From Gammaproteobacteria bacterium (GTDB lineage Bacteria; Pseudomonadota; Gammaproteobacteria; Chromatiales; Chromatiaceae), in the NCBI GenBank assembly GCA_030621975.1, contig JAUXGQ010000181.1, positions 1-5,212 on the forward strand: a stretch of 5,212 nt of DNA, read 5' to 3'. Every line of letters begins with the position of its first letter. Within the stretch, counting starts at the first letter, position 1. Below, piece by piece: positions 4,787-5,212 of this stretch. The position numbers were made by a program, and so were the translations under genes. The notes below the pieces were generated by a model. The model did not search any database. It was not told the DNA's origin and saw only the letters and a program-made list of their open reading frames with translations.

Positions 4787-5212
4787 ATGCGACGCCTTTG
4801 CCTGGCGGTACTGATGATCCTGCCCTGGATCTCACAGGCCGCGGATCTGGAGCACGGAAAAAAACTAAGCCGAAGCTGTGCCCTTTGTCACGGACAGGTC
4901 GGCCAGGGTACCCCCGGACCGGCTTCGCCCCGCCTTGCGGGCATGCCGCCAGGCTATATGATCCAGCAACTGGAACACTACAAATCCGGGGCCCGCATCA
5001 ACCCCCGCATGGTGATCATGGCCTCCCTGTCCCGATTGTCGGAGGATGACATCGACGATATCGCCGCCTATTACTCCACCATCAACCTGGCGAAGCTGGG
5101 GCTGGTCGGGATTCCACAATGGCCGGGCAACATAGAAAGCGGCAAAGAATTCTACCTGGAGGAATGCAAGAGCTGCCACAAGAAAAACGGCATGGGCAAG
5201 TCTCGTAAAAGC
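4787..5212 (+). CDS. Exported dihaem cytochrome c, c4-like (cut by right window edge)
   Basis: The ATG at 4787 opens a frame of 142 codons that runs off the window. Residues 1-19 are a signal peptide (MRRLCLAVLMILPWISQAA), so the protein is periplasmic, where c-type haem is attached. Two haem-binding motifs are visible: CALCH (31-35) and CKSCH (127-131). The first domain reads like a class I, c4-type fold: SPRLAGMPPGYMIQQLEHYKSG after the haem, Met75 or Met78 as likely axial ligand, then LSEDDIDDIAAYYS (84-97). The second domain opens with SGKEFYLEECKSCH. Cytochromes c4 carry electrons between respiratory complexes or oxidoreductases. Related dihaem proteins also serve as subunits of sulfur-oxidising enzymes, and the partner genes lie beyond the edge. 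Family confidence is high; specific role is unknown. Confidence 0.9.
   Translation, partial: MRRLCLAVLMILPWISQAADLEHGKKLSRSCALCHGQVGQGTPGPASPRLAGMPPGYMIQQLEHYKSGARINPRMVIMASLSRLSEDDIDDIAAYYSTINLAKLGLVGIPQWPGNIESGKEFYLEECKSCHKKNGMGKSRKS

Noticed and set aside
4798..5049. Plus-strand 83-codon frame inside the cytochrome gene
   Set aside because: Shifted frame of the cytochrome c gene, whose own frame has a signal peptide and two CXXCH motifs.

Overview
The window looks like chromosomal DNA of a GC-rich gammaproteobacterium. The gene order (divergent M16 zinc peptidase, then ftsY-ftsE-ftsX-rpoH) is the arrangement I know from Pseudomonas and related gammaproteobacteria, and every protein reads as a proteobacterial ortholog. 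A c-type dihaem cytochrome and REP-type palindromes fit the same picture. I cannot name the genus.

Layout. Positions 1-399 (minus strand) hold the N-terminal third or so of an exported M16 zinc peptidase that runs out of the left edge. A 131-bp divergent promoter region separates it from the plus-strand block ftsY (531-1529), ftsE (1540-2223) and ftsX (2213-3139). These are tightly packed: a 10-bp gap between the first two and an 11-bp overlap between the last two. Positions 3140-3283 form a compact control region in front of rpoH (3284-4132), which encodes the heat-shock sigma factor sigma-32. Positions 4133-4786 hold no intact gene. They contain a pair of inverted REP palindromes (REPIN), a degenerate third palindrome, a long inverted repeat of the CCACGGATG family, a decayed Sel1-repeat gene end, and about 160 bp I cannot assign. 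From 4787 to the right edge runs the start of an exported dihaem cytochrome c gene.

The highlight is the rpoH control region. It carries a perfect CIRCE operator (9-bp arms, 9-bp spacer), the binding site of the HrcA repressor. The operator lies exactly over an extended -10 sigma-70 promoter. About 40 bp upstream is a good sigma-E promoter (GGAACTT, 16 bp, TCGAA). Sigma-32 transcription here therefore seems to be under both HrcA (cytoplasmic folding state, through GroEL) and sigma-E (envelope stress). E. coli has no HrcA and relies mainly on an RNA thermometer and protein turnover.

How the genes work together. FtsY is the membrane receptor of the signal recognition particle. FtsE and FtsX form the ABC-type complex that switches on cell-wall hydrolases at the division site. 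RpoH drives chaperone and protease genes. In E. coli, sigma-32 is itself brought to the membrane by SRP and FtsY, so the ftsY-rpoH neighbourhood may be functional rather than accidental.
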